A stretch of 64,000 nucleotides of DNA from Gnetum montanum (Eukaryota; Streptophyta; Gnetopsida; Gnetales; Gnetaceae), in assembly GCA_015680685.1 (NCBI GenBank), contig MNCI01006121.1, positions 62,001 through 126,000 on the forward strand, given 5' to 3'. Below are positions 11,451 to 21,467 of the stretch, piece by piece. Position numbers and translations under genes: made by a program. Numbering within the stretch: the stretch's first letter is position 1; the number at the start of each line of letters is the position of its first letter. Below the pieces are notes generated by a model that was given only the letters and a program-made list of their open reading frames with translations, was not told the DNA's origin and did no database searches.

Positions 11451-12085
11451 CATTCCTTGGACACACTAGCTACTACAGAAGGTTTATTGTGAACTTTTCA
11501 AAGGTTGCAAAACCATTGGTTGAATTAACGAAAAAGGATGTACCTTTCAAATGGACCAGGGAATGTGAACTTGCTTTCCAAACTTTAAAATAGAAGCTTG
11601 TGGAAACACCTATTCTATAAGCTCCTGACTAGTCCAGGTCATTCCACATAATGACTAACGTGTCCAACTATGCCTTAGGAGCCGTACTTACATAGTTAGA
11701 TGATCAAAAACATCCTTATTACATCCACTGTGCAAGTAGAAGTATCATTGGTGCACAACTTAACTACACTACAATAGAGAAAGAATTAATGGTTGTAGTG
11801 TTTGCACTAGAAAAATTTAGGTACTATGTCTTGGGCTATAAGGTATTCGTACACATGAATCATAGTGCAATAAGGTTCCTAATGAATAATATGGTAAGCC
11901 CTCATGTCATACAATGGCTTGTAATCTTTCAAGAGTTCAATCTTACAATGATCGATCGTAAAGGCACCGAGAACGTAGTTGCTGATCATTTATCTCGATT
12001 GCGATGGGACAACAAAGAGGATGACTATCCAATTTCTAACTATTTCCTAAATGAATTCCTCTTTTCAGGTGTAGTGAATGATTAA
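11450..12085 (+). pseudogene. A1 RNase H region
   Basis: The RT-RNase H connection (SFLGHTSYYRRFI near 11450) is followed by RNase H text: VPFKWTRECELAFQTL, NVSNYALGAVLT, IEKELMVVVFALEKFRYYV and VVADHLSRLRW (ending about 12008). The last 98 codons (11789-12085) are open, the rest has several stops. RNase H removes the RNA strand during reverse transcription. A3 has lost most of this domain by deletion. Confidence 0.82.
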
Positions 12086-12089
12086 TTAA

Positions 12090-12690
12090 CCACAGAAAAA
12101 AATTGGTATAGTAGCATTCTCACCTATCTCCTTACACAACAAACACCACAAGGGTTTGACACTAAAAAGAAACAATAGTTTCTTCATTGAGCCAAGTATT
12201 TTATGGAAATCAATGGGTAACTTTATAAAGTATGTCCTGATGGCTTGGTTTTATGGTGTGTTCTTGATGTAGATCAATTGTAAGTTCTCTAAGATGCTGG
12301 GAGACAAACAGCCATTAAGATCTTACTAGCAAGATATTATTGGCCTACATTGTTCTGGGATGTCCATCAATTCGTCCAATCTTGTGAGTGCTGTCAATGT
12401 GATGGGGGGATGACTGCTAGAATGGAGGGTTTGCAACAATGGATTCAACCTTTAGAACCCTTCAACATTTTGGGAATTGATTACATTCTAGTTTTTTAAT
12501 CAACAATGTCCAATGGAAAAGCTTATTACACCAAATCTGAGAGCCCTAACACCCTTAAGGAAAAGTTGCATGAAGGGTTCTAAAGGTTGAATCCATTGTT
12601 GCAGATCTCCTTCAGGGGCCATGATGATATACAAACCTAAGAGCCTGGATAAGAAACTGTTGGTCAATGTCCAATAAACCAAACCTTTCC
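12090..12690 (+). pseudogene. A1 integrase remnant with inverted patch
   Basis: The N-terminal zinc-binding region is readable (AIKILLARYYWPTLF and CECCQCDGGMTARME, about 12310-12425), and the first catalytic-core phrase NILGIDY lies near 12465. The rest of the core is missing. In its place 12530-12604 contains integrase sequence in reverse: 12571-12603 is an exact reverse complement of 12432-12464. The normal 3' end of the gene resumes at about 12605 (FRGHDDIQT in A1, GTMMIYKPKSP in A3). A3 (52080-53130) shows what the full gene looked like. Confidence 0.75.
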
Positions 12691-14706
12691 ATGAGCTTAG
12701 ATTAGCTAGTACTCATACTACCTCTATTGATGGAAAACCTTGCTTGCTATTTTAGATCTCCTCCTTCCAACTCAGTCATGGGGGAGATGGCCACCTATGC
12801 CAACCATTCTAGGCCCTTAGTTCTTTTTGCATTTTTGTATTTTTGTATTTTTTTTACATATTTCTTCAATCTTTCTTATTTTTGTTTTACACCATCGTTA
12901 CCATTTTTACTATTTCTTTGATAGGTTGATTTACTTTCATTCTTCATATAATAAGTGCTCATGATGGTGGATTGAATTATATAATATTGATTGCTAATGT
13001 TTGGTTTTTACCTTTAAATTATGATGTTGATATTAAGATATGGTTCTTTTGGTAAAACAAGCAATGAGTCCACATCGTCCATTCATCCATTCAACTCTAT
13101 GGTCTCCCTTAGCTTGGAACTGTACAGTCCCTTTTTTCAAATCAACTTATTAATAAATTGATGGCTTGGTATTCTTCAAACCAAGGAAGGACTCAATGAA
13201 TGAAAAAGGTGTGACTTTAAGGGAATTCGATGCACGTGTGCTGGCCATTCTCTCAGGTGCTTGGATGCTTTTTCTTGGATTTTTTGCCATTCTACCATTG
13301 ATCAAATATTAGGAAGCTAAGTGAATAAAAATAAGTCTTTGCATGGTGTGGTTATCATGTAAAAAAAAGAGAAAAAGAAAAAAGTGGGAATTCAAAGCAC
13401 ACGCCTCAAACGTAATAAGGCAATATGGGCTACAAGCATTGGTTATGGCACTGGAAAGACATGTTACCCATGCCTGAAGGTTCCCTCTAACTAAGGTCCT
13501 TTCTCACTTCCTACTTCTCCATCTTGCTCTCCTGGGGATGGTGGTCACTCTTTGTGGAGGAATTCTTGTTGCTTTAAGAGGATGGATTGGCCAAGTGTAT
13601 TGAGGTCACTGAATGTGATTGGTTTGAGTTTGGATTTGGAATCCATTCTACTCAGTCACATTAACCATGACATACACAAGGGGCTTTACACAACCTTTCT
13701 CTTGGGATTCCATTCCATTTCTATTCTCCATCTTTCTTTTCATATCCCACCTCATTGCCAATTTTACGATTAGTCTATATCTTGGTTGATGCATTGTTTT
13801 TCCTTGGTAAATTCTTGTGGGTAAGTTTTTTTAACTCTTGCTTCCAAATTACATTCCTAGAGCCTACAAACTCTTTGGTTTGTGGGTTTTTCAAAGCATA
13901 AATGGAATGAGCCTACTTTAGGGAGGACCCATTGGCATTCCTTTTTGGTGCAATTGTTAAGTTCTTTCCCTTAAACATTATCTGCAATCACCCATTTCTT
14001 GTTTCATCCCCATCTTTGACATCCACTTTATCAGTGTTTCCGTTGTTATTTTTCGCATCTTTCTTATTCCATAAATTTTAAAATCTTATTGCTACTGGAG
14101 GTTCGCTCTTAGTCATGGGGGCCCTGGCACAAATTTTTCAGTTTCTCCATTCTACTACTTGCCTAACCCCTACACCTCGGGTAGTTACCGGTAATAAATC
14201 TCTAACATAATTTTTGCTATAACCAAAACCCAGCAAATGCACTTTATATTGAGGCAAGGTATCAATTGCATTGTGGTTTACTTATCCTTGCTCATTCATG
14301 ACTATGTTTTGTGTGCATATGGCAATTACATGAACAATGGACTGGGATATGAGGGAGCACTCAAGATGGACTAGAGCTAGAGCATTTATGTAAGGAACAA
14401 GTTTGATTGTGTGATTATGGATAAACAACAGAGGATGCAATCTCAGAATTGGCAGCAACATGCCTCATTTTCTTTTCTCCCTCTTTCTCTTCAAGCTATC
14501 AAGTGAAGGTCTAGATGTCACTTATGTATAGTGTTCACCACCATGGGTATGAACACCAATGTTGTAATGCATTGTCGATCCATTTACACGGCACTTAGAG
14601 TTTGTCATCCCATTTTACTACTAGTTTTCATGCAATCAATAATCCCATACATTTCCAATATTTTGTAAGGAACTCAAGGATGAGTTTTCATTTAGTCAAG
14701 GGGGTA
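12691..14706 (+). other. A1 conserved 3' non-coding region
   Basis: This 2-kb stretch between integrase and the 3' LTR has no long frame, yet it aligns along its length with A3 (53130-55162) and in part with A2 (minus, 19680-21230) and A4 (minus, 63451-64000). Anchors are the CATGGGGGAGATGGCC phrase near 12778, TGAGTCCACATCGTCCATTC (13066), the AAGGTGTGACTT phrase (13205) and an AG-rich microsatellite (13360-13385). It probably holds structural or packaging signals. That is inference. Confidence 0.7.
14693..14706 (+). other. A1 polypurine tract
   Basis: GTCAAGGGGGTA precedes the 3' LTR. Equivalent tracts occur in A3 (GTCGTGGGGGTA before 55163) and, on the minus strand, in A2 and A4. It would prime plus-strand DNA synthesis. 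Confidence 0.7.
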
Positions 14707-15140
14707 TGATGAACCATGATATCAGGGCCACGATATCAAATCTTACCATGCAATGTTGGATACCCGATATTGCGCCCTGCCTCATTGCCTATAAATAAGA
14801 GGTAAGCGCACTTGGTTTGCATAGTTAATTTTAGTCTCTTACCCAAACTCTTATCTTTTCTCCCTCTCAGAGTTAGAATTATTTCTGTGTTCACAATAAG
14901 AGTCCTAAAGTGAACAAATCTTTATTCAAGCAATGTGTACCTGAGCACATCTTGTTTATGGCAATAAAGATGAACTTTGTGATAAACCTTGCAGCATTCA
15001 AGATAGATTAATTAATGTTATTTTCAGTTATTGAATGCTTTCCTTAGTTAATTAATGATTCTCTCTTGCCCTACAACTCTCCTAAGTAAGCACACATAGT
15101 ACAATCACTTCAAGCATGCGTGTAACACTTGGTAACTCAG
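14707..15140 (+). repeat. A1 3' LTR, truncated
   Basis: It starts TGATGAACCATGATATC and matches the 5' LTR up to GTAACACTTGGTAACTCAG, then stops where A2 begins. The TATA box is at 14790-14797 and AATAAA at 14963-14968. The missing last 400 bp is not found after A2, which points to a later deletion. Confidence 0.88.
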
Positions 15141-16043
15141 TGATGAGCAGCTAGATACCCCTATGCCCAACCATACGAATTACGGGCATTCACACACAAC
15201 TCGATTGAATTCCATAGACTGTAAGCACTTAACATACACTAGACTCTAACCAGCGAAACCTTGGGTTAGAATGATCATTGTCTTCCTAATCTCACTTGTG
15301 ATGTTCTGTTTATGATGGCTAAGTGAGATTAAGGCTAATGATTTTTATAGCCTTTTACTTATCTTTTTCCATCTAATTAAGGTATGAAAATTAAGGAATA
15401 AACTATTTTCTAATCTATAATTATCCTAGTTTATATTCTAATTATTCCTAGCATAAGTATCCGATCCCATCTTCCGGGCACGTTCTAAGCATCCCCTAAG
15501 CACTTCTAGGTTACTAGACGTTAAGCATCACTGGGTTTACCAAGTGTTGGGTTTACGTTCGAGATGGTCATACTTATGGCCTTTACGAACTATAAAGGAG
15601 CAATAGCAATTAAATTGACAATAACAGAAACTTAAGTAATTAACAAAGCATAAACATATTAAACTACTAAATGTATAAAATGGCTAAGTCCAAATGCTAC
15701 AAGGAATGCTTGAAGAGCTCATCTTTATTGTCGTCACGCCAATGGGCTCAGATACATCAACTCTCGAATAAAGAGCCGATCACTTTTCTTACACCTACTG
15801 TAGGAACTTGGAAAATATTCTATCTCCTACAGGAAAAAACTGCAAGAGCTTCGCTACAACTAACTGAAAGGTCCCTAAATGAGATGGAAGGCCCTCTTAT
15901 TTATAGGCTGAAATAGGCTTCGCATAAAAGGGGCCACATTGATGCATGGAAGGCTACGTCGACAAGGCCACGTTAATGCAGCCACATATATGCGGCCCCA
16001 TATAGGTGGCCTAGTCGATGCATCAACTAATGACACTTCATCA
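15141..16043 (-). repeat. A2 3' LTR (minus strand)
   Basis: On the plus strand it begins TGATGAGCAGC and ends CACTTCATCA, 903 bp. It matches 24785-25510, which is the same LTR cut short. Ends and parts of U5 match the reverse complement of the A1 LTR, so all four elements are one family. U3 holds a cluster of GGCC(A/C).TATATG and GTCGAC-like palindromes (15950-16030). Confidence 0.9.
15898..15905 (-). promoter_or_regulatory. TATA box of the A2 3' LTR
   Basis: TATAAATA on the minus strand within CTATAAATAAGAGGG, the same phrase as in the A1 and A3 LTRs. Confidence 0.7.
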
Positions 16044-16062
16044 TACCCCCACGACTGAGTAA
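16044..16062 (-). other. A2 polypurine tract
   Basis: The minus strand reads CTCAGTCGTGGGGGTA directly before the LTR start TGATGAAG. The same tract precedes the LTRs of A3 and A4. Confidence 0.75.
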
Positions 16063-16284
16063 AAACTCATCCTCGAGTTACTCTACAAATTGGAAGGTAT
16101 GAATTTTTATTTACAACACACATGAGTTAACACACATATGACACAACATCAATTTTTACCAAGTGCCCAAGTTATAGAGAAGAAAAAATTACAAAAAATG
16201 ATGGTTTTCAAAGACAAAATTGAACACCTTGCTGATCCTGAAGTCTCTACTATGTAGAATGATGCACAAAATTGTTGGAGAAGA

Positions 16285-19139
16285 TCACACCGTCCCTGGG
16301 GACAGTGGTTTCGATAGGCCTTCTCCAACCTCTGGCCCATGTGTTGGTAGTGGCATGAATGATGATTGCCCCGCAGCAGCATCAACTTCTGGAGGTAGCC
16401 GAAAAGCCTCCAAGAGAGCCCTCATCTTTTCTTCTTTGCTTCTGGGATTGTTCACTTTCTAGGAAGCTTCTCCAATGTGTGCTGGAATTGGAACCTTCCA
16501 AGGGCATGGCAGCACTGGGAAGAATTCTTTCAAGTTGACAAACTAGGCTACAAACTGCTTTCGTTCAATGTCAAACACTCAGAGTGATCCCTGCAGCTGC
16601 TAGTAGTCATTCATTCGATGGCCTAGGTTCTCTATGACTGTGCGTTGTTCTTCAAATTATGTGTGGAGAACCTCGAGTTCCGCATCTGCTATTTTCAGCT
16701 TCTTCTTTGTTACTTTATGTGCCTAGAACTCTCCCTCGTATAGAGAATACGAGGTGGCCACTTGCTTTTCCAATTCTAACCACCGTCTCCCAGCTGTGAG
16801 CATAGCTAGGTTTGCATATCGAAGGTTGGCGAGCTCCATATATTCTATCATTTCCTCAATTTTTAGCTCTTTAAGGTAGATTTCAGCTTGATTGTAGGCA
16901 TTCAACCCATCAAAGATAGGTTGCCATACCTTGCCTCCTTCTTGAAGCTGCTAGAGCACTTGGTTCATTTTTACTTTTGCGACTTGAATATGCTTTTCAT
17001 TTAATTCCTTCTATAATCCCACTTTGTCCCTATAATGATTTTTGATGTTTTCAAATTTCAGGGCATCAATCTTTTAAGCGGTGATTTCAATTGCAGATTT
17101 TTGTGGCAACGCCCGAACCTCCTCCATTGACAAATTTCAATTTTCAGCAGCCAACCTTCTTACGTCAACATTCACCCTGGCTAGTTCTTCCTACTATTGG
17201 TGGATAAATTTTTTCATGTGTTCATTTTCTGCACCAACATTGCACAGATGATGAACCTCTGCTGTCAATTGGACGTTCTCCTGGTGAACCTCTGCCAAGT
17301 CCTTGTCTAAATGATACGCTCGAACATCTACCGAGGACTTATCAAAGATCGTTGTCTCTCGCACATCCTCAATGATCTGAAGTTTTAATTGAAGCTATTG
17401 AAAAGATTCATCTCTAGTGATTACATGGTTGAGAATGGTTGGATCGGCAAGTTGGGCTCTTAATTGGGCTACTTCCATTGCCAAGCATTGATAAGCGACT
17501 TGAGCAGCTTCAAGTTGCCCTTCCAAAATGAGGCTCTTACCCCTTTTTGAGAGTAGCTCCAACTAGGTTATAGTAATGTTGTCTGGAAGTTCAAAGACAT
17601 CTAGAAGCAGTTGCCTAATTCCCACCAGTCGATCCACCAACTCCTCGTGTTGGGCTACATCAATCTTGCTACACGAAGTTCTAGCAGATGCCTGTACATC
17701 CTGTAGTCCATGAACATCCGGTATAGGTGCTATTGGTGTGTTAAGAGCCATAGCAATTGTGTCAGCAACCACTTCGGCCGCAGTCTCTTGTCCTTGGTGC
17801 TACATCACCAAGACTATTACCCCTTGACCATCTTCCAGGAATACCAAAAAGGTAGCAGCATTCCCAGAAATTTTAGGAAATAACTATTTTTGGACACTAT
17901 TACCTCTCAGAAACTAGGATCTGTTCATGTAGGCACTTGCGTTTGAGCGATGGAGAACATCAGCCCTGCCCTTTCAAGTAAGCTGACTAATCGAGCTACT
18001 TGCTCCAGGTGACTCATTGTAAGGTGATAGACCAAAGGGTCTTCTCCTCCACCAGTCCTACCAGATTGCTCTTGCTGGCTCATGAGCATTTCCTAGATTT
18101 CACAAATGTGTTCTGCTATGGTTTGTGAACATGGTTGTGTTGTTTATGCAAGTGGTGGAGGTGTTTGCTTCTCCTCCTCTGTCTATGTGGTGGCAGGAGT
18201 TTTATCCTTCATCATTTCCTACCAAGAGGCAATCGGGGCGTGCCAGATTACATCATTGGAGTACCGTGCTATCCCTGCCCATTTGCACAACTTCCAAATT
18301 AGGCAAGGAAAGGGGAGAGCTCATCTTCCATGTGTGCTCTTAGTGAACCTCTTTTCACTCTCCAAGAACAACAGTTGTGGAAGACTCATTGGAAATTTCC
18401 CACTCAAGGAGGCACATGCACAAGCAGAGAAGGCTGTGATTTTGCTGGGTCTTACCGTTGGGTTCAAGTGGTAAGACGCAATCTTTGAGTATACCCTCTC
18501 CACCATGGTCAAAGATCCAAATTCCTTACGCTCTACCCCATAGCACCATTTGGTCCATTCTACCTTTACCTCTGGGTTGGCTTGTTTTGGAATTTTCACC
18601 ACATCAGCTCTGGTCTCAAGCAACCCCAAAGCCTACACTATCGCCTCTGAAGAGTAAGAGACATAAATGTCTTTGATCCTTACTCTAGATCCTGGTTGTC
18701 GATTCATCTAGAAGAGATAAGTCTCTCCTAAGTACCATTCACCATTGGTTGTGATGATAGGCCACATCAGAGAGTTTTGCAGTTGGAGCCTCACGTCTTC
18801 TAGCGCATTCTCGGGGAATGGTCCAAAGTTTAGCTCTTGGAGGACCATCCATTGCACCTTCCATGGCATGAGAGCATCAAGACAAGCTTGGGTCAGGGTG
18901 ACCTCAAGCCGTGGTGCTATCCCAAGAGTCTTATCTCCTTGCAATTGCTCACTGGGAATCTCCTCTTTGGGAATCTGATAGATAGATTCCATGTCAGGTC
19001 CTTCACGGAGGGGACTAGTTACATGAGAGCCCTCCACGTGCTCTGGCTATTGCATGCCTCATCCTCTTCCCATGCGTGGACGCTTGTCCCTCAGTTATGA
19101 TGGTCCTTCGCCCCTTGGGTGCCTTGGTTTGGGTGCCAT
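16285..19139 (-). pseudogene. Extra ORF of A2: globular N-terminus plus long coiled-coil, unknown function
   Basis: The frame starts at the ATG at 19139 (MAPKPRHPRGEG) and ends at the TGA at 16285 after LSKPLSPGTV, about 951 codons. The A4 copy has the same start context, length and ending. The N-terminal third has LMWPII..NGEWYLGETY (about 18720-18770), a VRIKDIYVSYSSEAI block and a CACASLSGKFP segment. The C-terminal 450 residues are a probable coiled-coil with repeated Leu/Ala/Glu heptads, followed by ERKQFVA and PCPWKVPIPAHI near 16490-16580. About fifteen in-frame stops and one net frameshift make it a pseudogene. I see no RT, integrase or protease motif, and no clear transmembrane span. 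The SYS..I...L pattern loosely recalls plant-transposon-associated domains. It lies where Athila elements carry an env-like ORF, but no env feature is visible. Confidence 0.72.
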
Positions 19140-19370
19140 CTACAATCAAACATAACCATCCATTAGACTATGCATAAGTAGCTCAAGATGGTTCTTATAC
19201 ACCTTCTCAATTCAACTAGGTTATGCTGTTGGCACAAGCATTCCTTTAAGTCTCCCGAAGTGTTAATTTATGGGTTAGAGCCAAAAAAACAAAATATGAG
19301 TTGAATTTTAAACAGTTGTTTTTGTAATTAACTAAGTAATTAATTAATTATTAATTACGCATAGGCATCA

Positions 19371-19394
19371 CCCCCCTCCCCCCCCCCTTCCCCC
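19371..19394 (-). repeat. G-rich tract (minus strand) followed by TGATG
   Basis: The plus strand reads 24 bases of C with three T. On the minus strand this is a G run preceded by CTCAGTCGTGGGGG, the family's polypurine-tract phrase, and followed by TGATGCC, which resembles an LTR start. It could be an old internal polypurine tract. It could also fold as a G-quadruplex. Confidence 0.6.
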
Positions 19395-19539
19395 ACGACT
19401 GAGAGCATACCTCCGATTGCTTAAAAGGGCAAGGATCGGTTGATGTGAACTCGCGATAGAACATAGGTGCATAGGGAAGAGTTGGGCAGAAAAAATGGCA
19501 AAATCTTCCCCCAATTTGGATTCCAAATGATGAAAAATG

Positions 19540-19660
19540 AAAGTGCAATGGTCATATATATAGGGGTTTGGTGCTGCATCGACGAGGCCATATATACGCA
19601 GGGGGCTACGTATACAAGGCCCCATATCCGCAGGGGTGTGCACCTGTTGACCAGCGTTGA
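19540..19660 (-). promoter_or_regulatory. U3-like segment with TATA upstream of the extra ORF
   Basis: On the minus strand this reads GGATATGGGGCC, GTATACGTAGCC, GCGTATATATGGCC and CTCGTCGATGCA in a row, then CCCCTATATATATGACC (TATA near 19553-19562). The A2 LTR U3 (15950-16030) has the same kinds of phrases. The TATA lies about 415 bp before the extra ORF start. It may be a separate promoter for that gene. This is inference from sequence likeness. Confidence 0.45.
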
Positions 19661-21240
19661 CCAACCTAGAAAATGCCTAAAATGATGAATTTGAAACACC
19701 AAATTAGGGCGATTAACACATGTGAGAGGCCCGATCATGGCTAAGGATAGGAGGAAGGTAATCAGGGCTCAAAAAAAGTCAAAAATAGGAGAATGTGATG
19801 CAAAAGAACTCTGTGGGGAAGAAATCGAGTGATGGGATCCTAAAAATAATCAGCCACAAAATCCAAAGGATGGGAGACTTAACGAGTGGGACTAAGGAAA
19901 TGCGGGTGGGTCCTCCCCATAGCAGGCAATAGCCATAGTAGCCCCCATAGATCCTCGACACTAGGGTCCGTGGGCCCCAAGGCCATGAAATGGTGTTTGC
20001 CAGTTAATACTCCTACCTAAGAGATCCCGCCAAGACATGAGAAGCCCATGGAGACCATGACAAACTTGCAAAACATAAAATGGGTAGTGAGGTGAGTACG
20101 AAGAGAAATGGACGAAGAGAGAGACAAGAGGATGGGAATTCTGATCATTGGTCACATGAAAACCCATGTGTAGTTGTGGTTAAGTGACCCGGTAGAACCT
20201 TTCCTAAGGTCAAACCCAAAACCATCCGCATACAGTGACATCGTAGCAACAGACGAAGCCCCGGCCATCCCCAAGTAAGTAGATATGCACCCACAGAGAA
20301 CCACCACTTTAGCAAATGTGAGAGGAAGGAAGTGAAATGGGACCAAGTTAGAGGGGACAAAGGAAGCCTCATAACTAGAGGCTGAGGCCCATGAGAGGCA
20401 ATCTAAGGGGTCTACTTTGAATTCCCCCATAGTGATGTCATGATTTTTTTTCTTTTTTGGGGGAACCACACCATGTAAAGACCCATGCATGTTTGCATGC
20501 ATTTGACCAAGGGGTGTGCTTTGAATCCTCATGTTTTTTTTTTTTGAATTCTTCTATGAGGACCACACCATGCAAGGTCGAACTGCCGAGAAGTTTCCAT
20601 GGAGAGAAGAATGTGGAGTGGTAGGAAATCCGTAGGGACACAACAGCAACCCTGGGGATAGGAGAGAGTGATGAATGTTTCATTGACCTTGAAGTCACAC
20701 CCAATTCAACCATTGGATCATCCCCAAGTCTAGGAACTACACAAGTCATAAATTAATTATAATGTTTTTAAGTGAAGGGGTTGCATGTTCTCAACAGATG
20801 AAGAACCATGGAGTGGGTGAGTCAGTGGATGACATGGACTCACTGCTAGGTTTATGAGCTGAAAATAGACATAAAGTCCAAGGACAACCATGTGAGGGTA
20901 GGAGCCAGATAACTAGGTGGACTATTGTACATTACCCATTGCAACGAAAACCATCCGCGCCAGACACTTGATAACAATAAGACAACTATTAGCGATTACG
21001 TAAAAAAATGAAACACACACAAAGAAATGGAAAATAAGTAAAGAAGAGAAAAAATTAATAGGAATTGACAAACTTATGAATGATGTTGAAAAATAAAAAG
21101 TGTAAAACAAGAAAGTGTAAAACAAAAAATTACAAAATGGCAAAGGGTGTAGTGGAATGGGTTAGTAGGGATGACGGTCTCCCCCATGACTAGGTGGAAA
21201 GGAGGAGATGTGAAAAATTGAGCAAGGCTGTCCTGGTGAT
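19661..21240 (-). other. A2 conserved 3' non-coding block
   Basis: Reverse-complemented, this aligns with A1 12760-14100: CATGGGGGAGA near 21180-21195, TGAGTCCATGTCATCCACTG near 20825, and TGTGACTTCAAGG near 20690. GGGGAGGACCCAC lies near 19910. A segment with CCACACCATG plus a T run is tandemly duplicated (20447-20485 and 20532-20575). No protein is visible. Confidence 0.7.
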
Positions 21241-21467
21241 GATGAGGTGGTATTCCTAGTTAGGTGGAGTCCATGGAAAGGTTTGAGTTCGAAGGGCTCG
21301 TGTTTGAAGCTCTCAGGGATGTGCAAATTTCCCCATTCACCATGGCCATCAACAATGGAAAATTGCTGATGAACCTCTTCCAAATCATCCATGTTGTCTA
21401 TGTAGGCTTGTACAAGCCCCTCAAATGGTTCCATGCATAATATGCTACTAGCAAGATCAGCTGTCAA
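21241..21467 (-). pseudogene. A2 RT-linker stub fused to 3' sequence by deletion
   Basis: The first 70 codons match the A1 linker before RT: CMEPFEGLVQAYIDN, then EWGNLHIPESFKHEPFELKP. At 21280-21284 (AAACC on the minus strand) it switches to sequence matching A1 after 12681 (CTTTCCATG and the ACCACCTC..CTTGC stretch). About 2.1 kb of RT, RNase H and integrase is therefore missing relative to A1. The frame runs on as meaningless text to 21162. Confidence 0.8.

Larger units (their letters stand above)
6235..15140 (+). mobile_element. A1: Ty3/gypsy retrotransposon, plus strand, 3' LTR truncated
   Basis: A1 has a complete 5' LTR (6235-7072), a tRNA-Asp-like primer site, degraded gag, protease, RT, RNase H and a scrambled integrase. 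About 2 kb of non-coding sequence follows, then a polypurine tract and a 3' LTR cut short at 15140 where A2 begins. The RT phrase FLDGYSGYNQIQIA and the PFGLCNAPATFQ motif fit the Athila/Tat side of Ty3/gypsy. By eye the two LTRs differ at roughly one base in ten, so the insertion is old. All frames contain stops. Confidence 0.9.

Noticed and set aside
12500-12682. Minus-strand frame reading LQQWIQPLEPF as a separate gene
   Set aside because: It is the inverted integrase patch of A1, so the text is copied pol sequence.
15141-16043. A solo LTR at 15141-16043
   Set aside because: It is followed by a polypurine tract and A2 internal sequence, and it pairs with 24785-25510.
16285-19139. Extra ORF called an envelope gene because of its position
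   Set aside because: No signal peptide, fusion peptide or clear transmembrane span is visible. The C-terminal half looks like a coiled-coil.
19351-19738. Overlapping minus-strand frames of 65-105 codons upstream of the extra ORF
   Set aside because: They overlap each other in several frames across U3-like and G-rich non-coding sequence and are not shared with A4.
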